Shown here piece by piece: positions 16,613-23,440 of a stretch of 26,985 nt of DNA; the first letter of the stretch is position 1, and every line of letters begins with the position of its first letter. The stretch is from CAZLXG01 sp964563585. Its GTDB lineage: Bacteria; Bacteroidota; Bacteroidia; Flavobacteriales; Flavobacteriaceae. Below the pieces are notes generated by a model that saw only the letters and a list, made by a program, of their open reading frames with translations, made no database searches and was not told where the DNA came from. The stretch spans positions 1-26,985 of the forward strand of contig CAZLXG010000030.1 in the NCBI GenBank assembly GCA_964563585.1, given 5' to 3'. The position numbers and the translations under genes were made by a program.

Positions 16613-17195
16613 ATTTATTTACGGCATAATAGTGTATCCTAACCCTACAAGTGCAGATTTTAATGTTTTTCCACTTGTGTTTTTTGCTATCACGTTGAAT
16701 TGCGCCAATAACAGGAGTTTTAGTCTTGTTGCTTCGCCCTTGATTATTAGGTGTTTTCTTATTGTTGTGCTTGTTTTTCTCTTTACCACCAATAAAAGTT
16801 TCGTCGACTTCGATTATACCTTCAAGTAAATTGCTATTTTCTACCATCGCTTTGCGAATTTGCATTTGCATACGCCAAGCTGTATTAGGTCGTGTGTCTA
16901 AATCTCTAGCAAGTTGACGAGAAGAAATACCTTTTTTAGCATTGAGTATTAAAGTAGTTGCTAAAAACCATTTTTGTAAATCTAATTTAGTGTCATGGAA
17001 TATTGTTCCAACAGTAACTGAATAAGAAGTATTGCAGTTATTACAATGGTATCGTTGTTGTTTTTCTCTTAAAGGAGTTTGTTTTTTAGATTTGCAGTAA
17101 GGACAAGTAGGTTTGTCACTCCATCTTACCTTTTCTAAATGATTAACACAGCCTTCATGTGTCGGAAATTCTTTGTTAATTTGTATTAAGTTCAT
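16542..17195 (-). mobile_element. IS1595-family (ISXO2-like) transposase, 3'-truncated
   Basis: The 217-codon frame starts MNLIQINKEFPTHEGCVNHL and contains the zinc ribbon CPYCKS...YHCNNC typical of IS1595 elements. An HTH-like segment, LNAKKGISSRQLARDLDTR, follows, and then IEVDETFIGGKEKNK with the first catalytic Asp of the DDE/DDN domain. Family transposases are about 280-320 residues. True similarity ends near residue 172 (VIGAIQRDSK). The last 45 codons are antisense to a T9SS sorting-domain scrap and overlap the glycosyltransferase fragment. The later catalytic residues are absent, so the enzyme cannot work alone. No terminal inverted repeats could be assigned with confidence. A 7-bp inverted repeat, TTGTAAT-N8-ATTACAA, lies at 17211-17232 just upstream of the start and could be a promoter-side or element-end feature. 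Confidence 0.88.
16623..16670 (+). pseudogene. T9SS type A sorting-domain fragment
   Basis: On the + strand this reads GIIVYPNPTSADFNVF. VYPNP is the hallmark opening of type IX secretion type A C-terminal sorting domains, and the adjacent intact gene has VYPNPSNTDFNI. At DNA level 16632-16667 matches 18321-18356 at about 32 of 36 bases. Both the rest of the domain and the preceding protein are missing here. It sits between the glycosyltransferase fragment and the transposase body. Confidence 0.7.
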
Positions 17196-17309
17196 AACTT
17201 TGTATATTAATTGTAATGTTAAGCTATTACAATATATATGAGGTTATTTTTTAATATTCTAATAATTTAACTATCAATAAGCGATACATTGCCTAATTAA
17301 ATTTCTAAT

Positions 17310-18539
17310 ATGGAAAAAAACATAAAAATTACGATAATTTTTATCATTATTAACTTAATTGGGTATTCGCAAGAAACAAAAAAGGTATTATTTTTAGGAA
17401 ATAGTTATACTTATGTAAATGACTTGCCAACAATGTTACAGTCTATAGCCACATCTTTTAATGATGTTGTAATAAAAGATCAAAACACACCCGGAGGTTA
17501 TTATCTTCAGCAACATGCAACTAATGCTACAACTTTAGCTAAAATAGCAAGTAACAATTGGGATTTTGTTGTGCTTCAACAACAAAGCTTAGCCTTTACG
17601 GGACCTCTTACAAATGGTTCTATTGATGCAGTAACTACTCTTTGCGATTCTATTAGATCTGTAAATACATGTGCAGAACCTTTGTTTTATGTGACTTGGG
17701 GACGTGAATACATTAATAGTTTTAATAATTATGAAATCGATCAAGAAGTCATAATATATAATTATCTTCAGTTAGCAGATGATTTCTTAGCAAGTGCTTC
17801 GCCTGTAGGTGATGCTTGGAGTAAAATCAGGCATGATTACCCTTCAATAGATTTGTATGCATCAGATGGGAGTCATCCTAGTAAGTATGGAACATATTTG
17901 GCAGCATGTGTTTTTTATGCATCTATATTTCAAAAATCTCCTATAGGAACTACCTTTATACCAGGAGGTATTAATGTTACTAAAGCAACAATAATACAAA
18001 ATATTGCATCACAAACAGTTCTGGATGATTTATCTGCATGGAGAATAAAACCATTTCCAGTAGCCAATTTTACAGCAGAAACAGAAAATAATAGAATTAT
18101 TTTTACTAGTAATTCTGATAACGAAATTAATTATATGTGGGATTTTGGAGATGGAAATACAAGTGCCCTAGAAAACCCAACTCATACATATTCTACAACC
18201 AATAATTATACAGTACGATTAACGGTTTATTCTAATAATAATTGTTATTCTGATACGTTTACTCAAACACTAAATGATGCATTGATGATTACTGAAAATA
18301 GTTTTAGTTTAGATGTAAATGTGTATCCTAACCCTTCAAATACAGATTTTAATATTAAGTTTAATAAAGAGATTGCTAAAACAATAATAGTTAATGATGT
18401 TTTAGGAAGAGAAGTGTATCATAAAAAAAATACAAATAAAAATCTTAGAATTAATGTTTCAAATTGGAGTTCAGGAATGTATGTAATTAGGTTTCTTGGA
18501 GATTCATATAGTGAATCTAAAAGGATTTTAGTTAAATAA
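17310..18539 (+). CDS. Secreted SGNH hydrolase-PKD protein with T9SS tag
   Basis: The 409-residue protein has a signal peptide (1-20, ending GYSQ) and then an SGNH/GDSL-type hydrolase domain. LFLGNSYTY places Ser32 as nucleophile, VVLQQQS is present, and SDGSHPSKYG gives the Asp186/His189 pair. A PKD domain follows (about 250-325, YMWDFGDGNTS). The type A sorting domain (about 331-409) runs from VYPNPSNTDF to SSGMYVIRFLGD and ILVK. It should be exported by Sec, then passed through the outer membrane by T9SS and anchored or released. The SGNH type resembles DUF4886-like domains; an esterase or acetyl-hydrolase on a polysaccharide is plausible but unproven. It converges on the arsenosugar cluster but has no evident role in it. 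It lies next to an IS scar that holds a piece of a similar sorting domain. Confidence 0.87.
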   Translation: MEKNIKITIIFIIINLIGYSQETKKVLFLGNSYTYVNDLPTMLQSIATSFNDVVIKDQNTPGGYYLQQHATNATTLAKIASNNWDFVVLQQQSLAFTGPLTNGSIDAVTTLCDSIRSVNTCAEPLFYVTWGREYINSFNNYEIDQEVIIYNYLQLADDFLASASPVGDAWSKIRHDYPSIDLYASDGSHPSKYGTYLAACVFYASIFQKSPIGTTFIPGGINVTKATIIQNIASQTVLDDLSAWRIKPFPVANFTAETENNRIIFTSNSDNEINYMWDFGDGNTSALENPTHTYSTTNNYTVRLTVYSNNNCYSDTFTQTLNDALMITENSFSLDVNVYPNPSNTDFNIKFNKEIAKTIIVNDVLGREVYHKKNTNKNLRINVSNWSSGMYVIRFLGDSYSESKRILVK

Positions 18540-18575
18540 ATTTCGTGTTAAGCTAAGTTTAAAACCTAATACTTG

Positions 18576-19394
18576 TTAAGTAATCTTCTTTTTATAATAA
18601 GCATAAAGCTCTTCAGGAGCAGCACCAAACCATTTTTTTATATAAATTGCCCAAAAGTGGTATTGCAATTTCCAAATACCAACACGTTTGTATAATCTGG
18701 CAGAAGTTGTTATTTTTTTGTTGATGACGACAAATTCATCTTTCGCATAGAGTTTGTTTATGAGGTCATTATCTTCATAAATAATAAAGGTTTCGTCAAA
18801 ACCACCAAGCTCGTCAAACAATAGTTTGGTAATAAACTGACTTTGGTCGCCTCCACGACACGCTCTCCAATGAAACTGTGTGAGCCAACTTGCTAAACGT
18901 AACCACCAATGGTTATGGTCGAATTTCATCCTGAAACAACCAGCAAGATTGTTTTTAGACACTTCATTGATTATGTGTTGATCAAAATTTTTTGGAGGAA
19001 AAGAGTCTGCATGTAAAAAATAGAGAATGTTTCCTGTAGCTTGTTTTGAACCAATATTCATTTGTTTGGCTCTTCCTTTTTTTGAATTTATTAGTAAAAT
19101 GTTTGTTCGAGTGGAATTCTCGATAGAGAATTTTGTGTCGAGAACCTTTTTATTGGCTTCTCGACATAAATCAGATTTGATTTCGATTGGACTTCGACTG
19201 CGCTCAGTCTGACATTTTTGACTTGACAATAAAGTAGAAACTATTTCCTGTGTTCCATCAGCACTTCCTCCATCAATCACAATAATTTCTGCAATGTTTT
19301 CTTCTGAAGAGTTTGCTGTTAAATGCCGAAGCAGATGACTAATGTTATCTGCTTCGTTTAGTGTAGGGATTATTATGGAAATTTTATGCTTCAT
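18576..19394 (-). CDS. Arsenosugar-cluster glycosyltransferase, TIGR04283 type
   Basis: This GT2-fold protein starts MKHKISIIIPTLNEADNI. It has VIDGGSADGT, the SKKGRAKQMNIG motif, FLHADS, FDELGGFDE and a KKWFGA end, all matching the TIGR04283 family found in arsenosugar clusters. Family members are about 225-235 residues; this one is 272. The excess is an in-frame insert of about 42 residues (57-98, containing TERSRSPIEIKSDLCREAN) encoded by a palindromic repeat at 19101-19226. The insert lies between the VIDGGSADGT strand and SKKG, a surface loop region, so the fold may tolerate it. I prefer the ATG at 19394; the ATG at 19406 lies within palindromic intergenic sequence. It is the last gene of the eight-gene cluster and presumably adds or processes the sugar portion. 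Confidence 0.85.
   Translation of the reverse strand: MKHKISIIIPTLNEADNISHLLRHLTANSSEENIAEIIVIDGGSADGTQEIVSTLLSSQKCQTERSRSPIEIKSDLCREANKKVLDTKFSIENSTRTNILLINSKKGRAKQMNIGSKQATGNILYFLHADSFPPKNFDQHIINEVSKNNLAGCFRMKFDHNHWWLRLASWLTQFHWRACRGGDQSQFITKLLFDELGGFDETFIIYEDNDLINKLYAKDEFVVINKKITTSARLYKRVGIWKLQYHFWAIYIKKWFGAAPEELYAYYKKKIT
19101..19226. repeat. Palindromic repeat element inside glycosyltransferase gene
   Basis: Four inverted repeats are packed in about 105 bases. They are AATTCTC-GATA-GAGAATT (19115-19132), TGTCGAGAA-N13-TTCTCGACA (19136-19166), AAATC-N6-GATTT (19168-19183) and GACTG-CGCT-CAGTC (19196-19209). The wording CTTCGACTGCGCTCAGTCTG resembles short palindromic repeats that, from memory, are scattered in flavobacterial intergenic DNA. 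The element length is a multiple of three (about 126 nt), with no stop in the host frame. It explains the extra residues of the glycosyltransferase. Confidence 0.75.
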
Positions 19395-19406
19395 TGACTT
19401 AGTCAT

Positions 19407-19495
19407 TCCCTCGAAGGAGGAAATTTTTTGATATTTCCGTTTTGATAATTAGATACTGAATATTCCTGAAATTTCGGGACAGCATAACACAGGTT
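19407..19495. repeat. Intergenic palindromic units between cluster genes
   Basis: This 89-bp spacer between the DUF547 and glycosyltransferase genes contains TTCCCTCGAAGGAGGAA (a 7-bp stem with one mismatch) and TCCTGAAATTTCGGGA (a near-perfect 16-bp palindrome). Both look like units of the same class of flavobacterial palindromic repeats as the element inside the neighbouring gene. They could act as mRNA hairpins that tune expression or stability between the two genes. Confidence 0.5.
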
Positions 19496-20371
19496 TTACT
19501 CATTCAAACCCCAATTATAATCTTTAAATGTTTTTTTAGCTTTCGCTGAAATTTTGATGTCTGAATATTGATTTAAGAAATCGATTAAACTTCCATTTCT
19601 CTTAAAATCTTTTGAAAACCATTGAAATATTTTAGAGAGCTTTATATTGTTTTCAGAGATGTTATTTTTTGAAGTATCTGCTAGAAATTCTTTAGTTGCA
19701 TTTGTAAGTTGCTCGTCTAAATTTGAGGCTGTAAATACTTCGTTTTGTAATTTCGGACAGGAAACTGATGCGCAAACTATTGCGAAATGAATTCTTGGTT
19801 CATTCATTTTACGTAAAATTTCATGCTCAATTTCATTTAAATTATACCATTTGTCACCTAATTTCCAATAGCGTTTATCCCAAGGGTTGTTGATGTCTTT
19901 AATGCTTTTTAATGGGTAATGGCGAAGAATAAAATCAATGGTCATTGCATTGTAAGCGTTTATCCAATAGGCTAGTTTGTCTTCTTTAGACCAATCGTTT
20001 TTAGCTGTGTTTTCACTTAAAGATTGAATATAATTACTTAATAATATTCTGTCATTTTTAAACCCTTTATAATTTACGTTGCCGTTTTTAGAAACGTATT
20101 TTTTTAATAAAGCATTAAATTTATCGTGATTAAAAGTTTTAAGTGGTGTGTCATGCTTAATAATTGGCTCTATAACTTCAATAGTGCTTTCGTTAAGAAT
20201 TGTTTTTTCAGAAAGGTTTTTTTCTTTTGTTTCAGAATTTTCTTGTTGTTCACTAGGTTTCGGAATTTCAGTAGCAATTATTACTTTTTCTTCTGTATTT
20301 TCTATACTGGTTTTTGCTCCGCAACAAGACGAGAAAACAACATAAAAGATAATTAGAGTGAAATATTTCAT
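19496..20371 (-). CDS. DUF547 lipoprotein in arsenosugar cluster
   Basis: The 291-residue protein has a lipoprotein signal, MKYFTLIIFYVVFSSCCGAK, with adjacent cysteines at 16 and 17; Cys16 would carry the lipid. A polar linker rich in Glu, Lys and Ser (about 20-80) follows. The DUF547 domain (about 85-291) has YVSKNGNVNYKGF, KLAYWINAYNAMTIDFIL, NEIEHEILR, and HFAIVCASVSCPKL with its paired cysteines. DUF547 has no established activity, but it recurs in arsenosugar loci. The conserved Cys and His could bind a metalloid or serve as a catalytic centre; that is inference. It lies 28 nt after ArsM. A lipid-anchored member suggests that part of the pathway or of product handling is outside the cytoplasm. 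Confidence 0.86.
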   Translation of the reverse strand: MKYFTLIIFYVVFSSCCGAKTSIENTEEKVIIATEIPKPSEQQENSETKEKNLSEKTILNESTIEVIEPIIKHDTPLKTFNHDKFNALLKKYVSKNGNVNYKGFKNDRILLSNYIQSLSENTAKNDWSKEDKLAYWINAYNAMTIDFILRHYPLKSIKDINNPWDKRYWKLGDKWYNLNEIEHEILRKMNEPRIHFAIVCASVSCPKLQNEVFTASNLDEQLTNATKEFLADTSKNNISENNIKLSKIFQWFSKDFKRNGSLIDFLNQYSDIKISAKAKKTFKDYNWGLNE

Positions 20372-20399
20372 AATAAATTTGATTTAGATTTTTTGAAAT

Positions 20400-21371
20400 T
20401 TAGCAACAACCGCCACCGTCATAATGAAACGTAGATTCTGAAAAATAAATGTCGTCTCTATTTAAAGCTTGTAATGCTGCTGTGGTTTTATCGCAAATTG
20501 CTAATGGTTGATTTTTTAATAAAATATGCCCCAATTTATCATCAAAATAATCTTCTTCACCATAGTAAATAGCTGCTCTTCCTGTGAAAATGCATGGCCC
20601 ATCTGCTGGCATAGGGTCTTTTATGGCTGCAACTTCAATAGATTCTATATATATTAATTCGTTAGTTGGATAGTTTTTTGGGTCTAGAATTCTGTATGGT
20701 TTACGTGCACGAATTTCTATGGTTCCGAAACCTGCATCTGTTAGCATTTTTACGTATTCTTTAATTGGTAAACTACCGCTTAAACATAAGGCGCGTAACC
20801 TGTCGTCGTTTCGTAATTTATCATTCATGGGTTGTTCGCATGTTGGGTCGCTCATTACTAAACGTCCATGGGGTTTTAATACGCGATACATTTCGGCAAT
20901 AGCTTGTTTTAAATCGTCGGCTTTAAAAATATTGAATAAACAGTTTTGAGCAGCAACATCGATACTGCTATCTTCTACAGGAAGATTCATCGCATCTCCT
21001 TTTTTAAGGTCTACATATTCGCTTTTAAACCAATCGTTTTGTGCTTCGGCGATTTTAAAATTTTTGCGTGATGCTTCTAACATTTCGTCTACTACATCTA
21101 CGCCTATTACGCCACTTTTTTGGCGATTAAAATATGAGAATTGTAATAATTCCATGCCACCACCAACGCCTACATATAGCATTTTTGGATTGTTTGTTAA
21201 ATCTCGTGCATGTACGGTTGATCCACAGCCATAATTCATTTCTTGCATGATACTCGGAATTTTTAATCCGGGTAATTCCCAAATGGGATTTGTGGTGCAA
21301 CATAAACCTACGTCTGGTGTTAATGCTGCTTCTTTATATACGTTGTGTGTGGTTTCTAAATAGTTGCTCAT
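20400..21371 (-). CDS. arsM: Arsenite methyltransferase, arsenosugar ArsM type
   Basis: This 323-residue class-I SAM methyltransferase has LYVGVGGGMELLQF (65-78) as the SAM-binding glycine-rich loop, an acidic GVDVVDEML following strand, and LPVEDSSIDVAAQNCLFNIF with Cys144. Candidate arsenic-binding thiols are Cys24 and Cys25 (GLCCTTNP), Cys49 (YGCGS), Cys144 and Cys178 (PTCEQPM). The C-terminus ends GGGCC (322-323), a tail typical of arsenic methyltransferases. The enzyme should methylate arsenite stepwise, giving the dimethylated arsenical needed by ArsS. The arsenosugar-specific subfamily fits because of the neighbours. The start ATG at 21371 is followed by the conserved NYLETTHNVYKEAA opening. 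A structured repeat separates it from the upstream PNP gene. Confidence 0.93.
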   Translation of the reverse strand: MSNYLETTHNVYKEAALTPDVGLCCTTNPIWELPGLKIPSIMQEMNYGCGSTVHARDLTNNPKMLYVGVGGGMELLQFSYFNRQKSGVIGVDVVDEMLEASRKNFKIAEAQNDWFKSEYVDLKKGDAMNLPVEDSSIDVAAQNCLFNIFKADDLKQAIAEMYRVLKPHGRLVMSDPTCEQPMNDKLRNDDRLRALCLSGSLPIKEYVKMLTDAGFGTIEIRARKPYRILDPKNYPTNELIYIESIEVAAIKDPMPADGPCIFTGRAAIYYGEEDYFDDKLGHILLKNQPLAICDKTTAALQALNRDDIYFSESTFHYDGGGCC

Positions 21372-21389
21372 TTGCGGTACTGTTGTTTT

Positions 21390-21483
21390 GCGTTAAGGAT
21401 TGAGGCATTTGTTGAAGCTCATTTTTGTTTTTTTACAAAAATAGCGACTGCCGAAAGCCTGACCCTTTTTGGGAACGCCCAAA
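21390..21483 (-). repeat. Structured TTTGGGCGTT...TAACGC intergenic repeat
   Basis: Read on the minus strand the element starts TTTGGGCGTTCCC one base after the PNP stop codon, continues GGGTCAGGCTTTCGGC, and ends CAATCCTTAACGC. Outer arms GCGTT/AACGC (21474-21478 and 21390-21394) can pair. An inner 8-bp perfect hairpin, ATTTTTGT/ACAAAAAT, lies at 21421-21442. It aligns end to end with the copy at 26288-26374. It lies in the mRNA between PNP and ArsM. Confidence 0.75.
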
Positions 21484-21484
21484 T

Positions 21485-22297
21485 TTATAATGTTTTTATT
21501 AGTTCTTTAAATAGTACAATCATTTCTGGTTCTGCTTTTTCTGCCATGGCTATTATTTCGCCAATTTCTACTGGTTTTAGATTGTTTGGGTCGCATTCAT
21601 CGGTTAAAACTGACACTGCTGCGGTTTTTAATTTTAAATGATTGGCGACTATTATTTCGGGTACGGTGCTCATGCCTACGGCATCTGCGCCTATTATTTT
21701 TAGCATTTTGTATTCTGCTCGGGTTTCTAATTGCGGTCCTACTACGCTGGCATAAACGCCTTTATGGAGTTTTATATTATTGGCTTGGGCTATGTTTTCG
21801 AGCTTTATATTTATGGCTTTGTTGTATGGTGCGCTCATGTCTGTAAAGCGTTCGCCTAATTTTTCGACACCTTTAAATGCTAATGGCGAGCTGCCTTGAA
21901 GGTTTATGTGGTCTTCGATTAACATGAGTTCGCCTTTTTTAAAGTTGAGATTTATGGCTCCTGAGGCGTTGGATACTAGTAGTGTTTTTATGCCTAATTG
22001 TTCCATAACGCGTACGGGATAGGTGATGTCTTGTAGCGTGTAGCCTTCGTATAAATGAAATCGCCCTTGCATGACGATTACTTTTTTGCCTGCTAGATTT
22101 CCAAAAATTAATTTTCCTTTGTGAAACTCGACGGTTGCAGTTGGGAAGTTTGGTATGTGGTTGTAGCTTACTTCTTTTATTATGTCTATTTCGTTTATTA
22201 GTTGTCCTAATCCTGTGCCTAGAATGATGCCTATTTCTGGGTTTTCGAAGCCTTTTTCCTGTAGATATTCTACTGTTTTTTGAATGTATTTTATCAT
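21485..22297 (-). CDS. Purine nucleoside phosphorylase, trimeric type
   Basis: The 270-residue protein carries the trimeric PNP signatures: IGIILGTGLGQL (near 23), MQGRFHLYEGY, VSNASGAIN, VVGPQLETRAEYKML with the base-binding Glu, and GADAVGMSTVPEIIVANH. The base-specificity position equivalent to human Asn243 is Asp233 (VSVLTDECDP). In human PNP a change to Asp at that site favours adenosine. In this cluster the probable task is phosphorolysis of the dimethylarsinoyl-deoxyadenosine made by ArsS, releasing adenine and leaving an activated arsenic-bearing ribose. A housekeeping purine-salvage role remains possible because Bacteroidota PNPs may share this Asp. The ATG overlaps the upstream glycosyltransferase stop by 4 nt. 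Confidence 0.93.
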   Translation of the reverse strand: MIKYIQKTVEYLQEKGFENPEIGIILGTGLGQLINEIDIIKEVSYNHIPNFPTATVEFHKGKLIFGNLAGKKVIVMQGRFHLYEGYTLQDITYPVRVMEQLGIKTLLVSNASGAINLNFKKGELMLIEDHINLQGSSPLAFKGVEKLGERFTDMSAPYNKAINIKLENIAQANNIKLHKGVYASVVGPQLETRAEYKMLKIIGADAVGMSTVPEIIVANHLKLKTAAVSVLTDECDPNNLKPVEIGEIIAMAEKAEPEMIVLFKELIKTL

Positions 22298-22905
22298 TGT
22301 ATAATGAGTTTTTTTAAGGTCGAATTATCTTTCATATCGTCATAAATATCTATGTCATTTAATTCGTCTAGCAAAAATAAGCTTTCGTTTTGTAAGTCGT
22401 TAATAGTTTGGTTAAAAACAGTTGATGTTCCCCATTTTTTATTTTTAAACACTTGGGAATGTAATTTTTTCATTCCTAATAAATAATAACCACCATCTTT
22501 TGCTGGACCAATTACAACATCGTTTGTGTCTAATTTAGTAATAGCTTTTTCAATATGTTTTGTTTGTAAATCGAATAAATCACTACCTACAATAATTACT
22601 TTTTTATATTTTTTTTTGAAGGTGTTTTCGAAAGCATTTAGCATTCGTAAGCCTAAATCATCGCCTTTTTGAAGGTATTTTTGGTAGATGGAATTATCCC
22701 AAATGTCATGTTCTTTGATTTTTTCTGAATAATAAACAGCCTTGTCTGACGGAATATTTTTAATGATTTGTTCTGTATGATTTAATAAAAACTTGTAGAT
22801 GTTTAAAGCTGATTCGCCACCAATAGTTTTGGCTAATCGTGTTTTTACTTTACCCAATTCTGGATTTCTGGTAAATATAATGATGAGGTTTTTTTCTTTT
22901 GCCAC
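22294..22905 (-). CDS. Arsenosugar-cluster glycosyltransferase, TIGR04282 type
   Basis: The 203-residue CofC-like nucleotidyl/glycosyltransferase begins NLIIIFTRNPELGKVKTRLA. It has KVIIVGSDLFDLQ with the conserved SD pair, and VVIGPAKDGGYYLLGMKKL with the DGGYYL motif. These are the marks of TIGR04282-like proteins, which are paired with TIGR04283 transferases in arsenosugar loci. CofC relatives transfer nucleotidyl groups, so a guanylyl- or sugar-transfer step is conceivable; the exact reaction is not known to me. The gene overlaps PNP by 4 nt, which ties it to the adenine-removal step. It is soluble with no signal peptide. Confidence 0.88.
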   Translation of the reverse strand: MAKEKNLIIIFTRNPELGKVKTRLAKTIGGESALNIYKFLLNHTEQIIKNIPSDKAVYYSEKIKEHDIWDNSIYQKYLQKGDDLGLRMLNAFENTFKKKYKKVIIVGSDLFDLQTKHIEKAITKLDTNDVVIGPAKDGGYYLLGMKKLHSQVFKNKKWGTSTVFNQTINDLQNESLFLLDELNDIDIYDDMKDNSTLKKLIIQ

Positions 22906-22943
22906 GAATACATGAATATTTTTTATTCTTAAATCAACAATTG

Positions 22944-23438
22944 TTAATCAATAATCTTAATTCCTTTAGTTAACCATTTGCCCCATGCTTCGTTAAAAGT
23001 ATGCACATTTTCTGTTTCTTTTCCGTCGGAATTATAAACAGAAAAGTTATTGTTTTTCCACTCAAAAATCCCTCCATATAAGTTAAAAACACTTGTGTAT
23101 CCACCTTTTTTTAACTTTTTCGCTATAGTTTCAGAACGAATTCCTAGTGAACAATAAACGACAATTGTTTCATCTTTATTTTTAATTTTTTGTTGGATGG
23201 TGTCTAGTTGAAAAAAATTATAACCTATATGTATTGCATTTTTTAAATGACTTACATTGTATTCCTTTTTTTCTCGAGCATCCAGAATAATGGCATTAGT
23301 TTTTGGCATTGCTAATTCTTGAACTGATATATATGGAACAGCTTTCGTGTTGTGTTTTTTTAGAAGTTCTGCAATAGATTCCTGAGAAAAACCATAGGTT
23401 GAAAATAAAACGAATATGAATAAAATTTTGTTTTTCAT
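22944..23438 (-). CDS. Exported single-domain rhodanese
   Basis: From the ATG at 23438 the product is 164 residues and opens with a clear signal peptide, MKNKILFIFVLFSTYGFSQ. A rhodanese domain follows: ISVQELAMPKTNAIILDARE, YNVSHLKNAIHI, and the active-site loop VVYCSLGIRSE with the catalytic Cys. The loop CxxGxR fits sulfurtransferases. The alternative TTG at 23462 would overlap ArsS and spoil the signal peptide, so I reject it. The ATG lies 2 nt after the ArsS stop. Export means that this sulfur carrier acts in the periplasm, while ArsM and ArsS are cytoplasmic. A role in sulfur exchange with arsenicals, such as thio-arsenosugars, is speculative. Confidence 0.87.
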   Translation of the reverse strand: MKNKILFIFVLFSTYGFSQESIAELLKKHNTKAVPYISVQELAMPKTNAIILDAREKKEYNVSHLKNAIHIGYNFFQLDTIQQKIKNKDETIVVYCSLGIRSETIAKKLKKGGYTSVFNLYGGIFEWKNNNFSVYNSDGKETENVHTFNEAWGKWLTKGIKIID

Positions 23439-23440
23439 TT

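Noticed and set aside
17211..17232. TTGTAAT-N8-ATTACAA as a defined IS1595 terminal repeat
   Set aside because: The other end of the element is deleted, so a terminal repeat pair cannot be shown; it is mentioned only with the transposase.
20126..20356. Plus-strand frames rich in Phe and Ser
   Set aside because: They are antisense to the Glu/Lys-rich linker of the DUF547 lipoprotein, which yields Phe/Ser-rich shadows.
21586..21846. Plus-strand open frame of 86 codons
   Set aside because: It is the shadow of the well-supported PNP gene on the other strand and has Cys/Leu/Arg-rich antisense composition.
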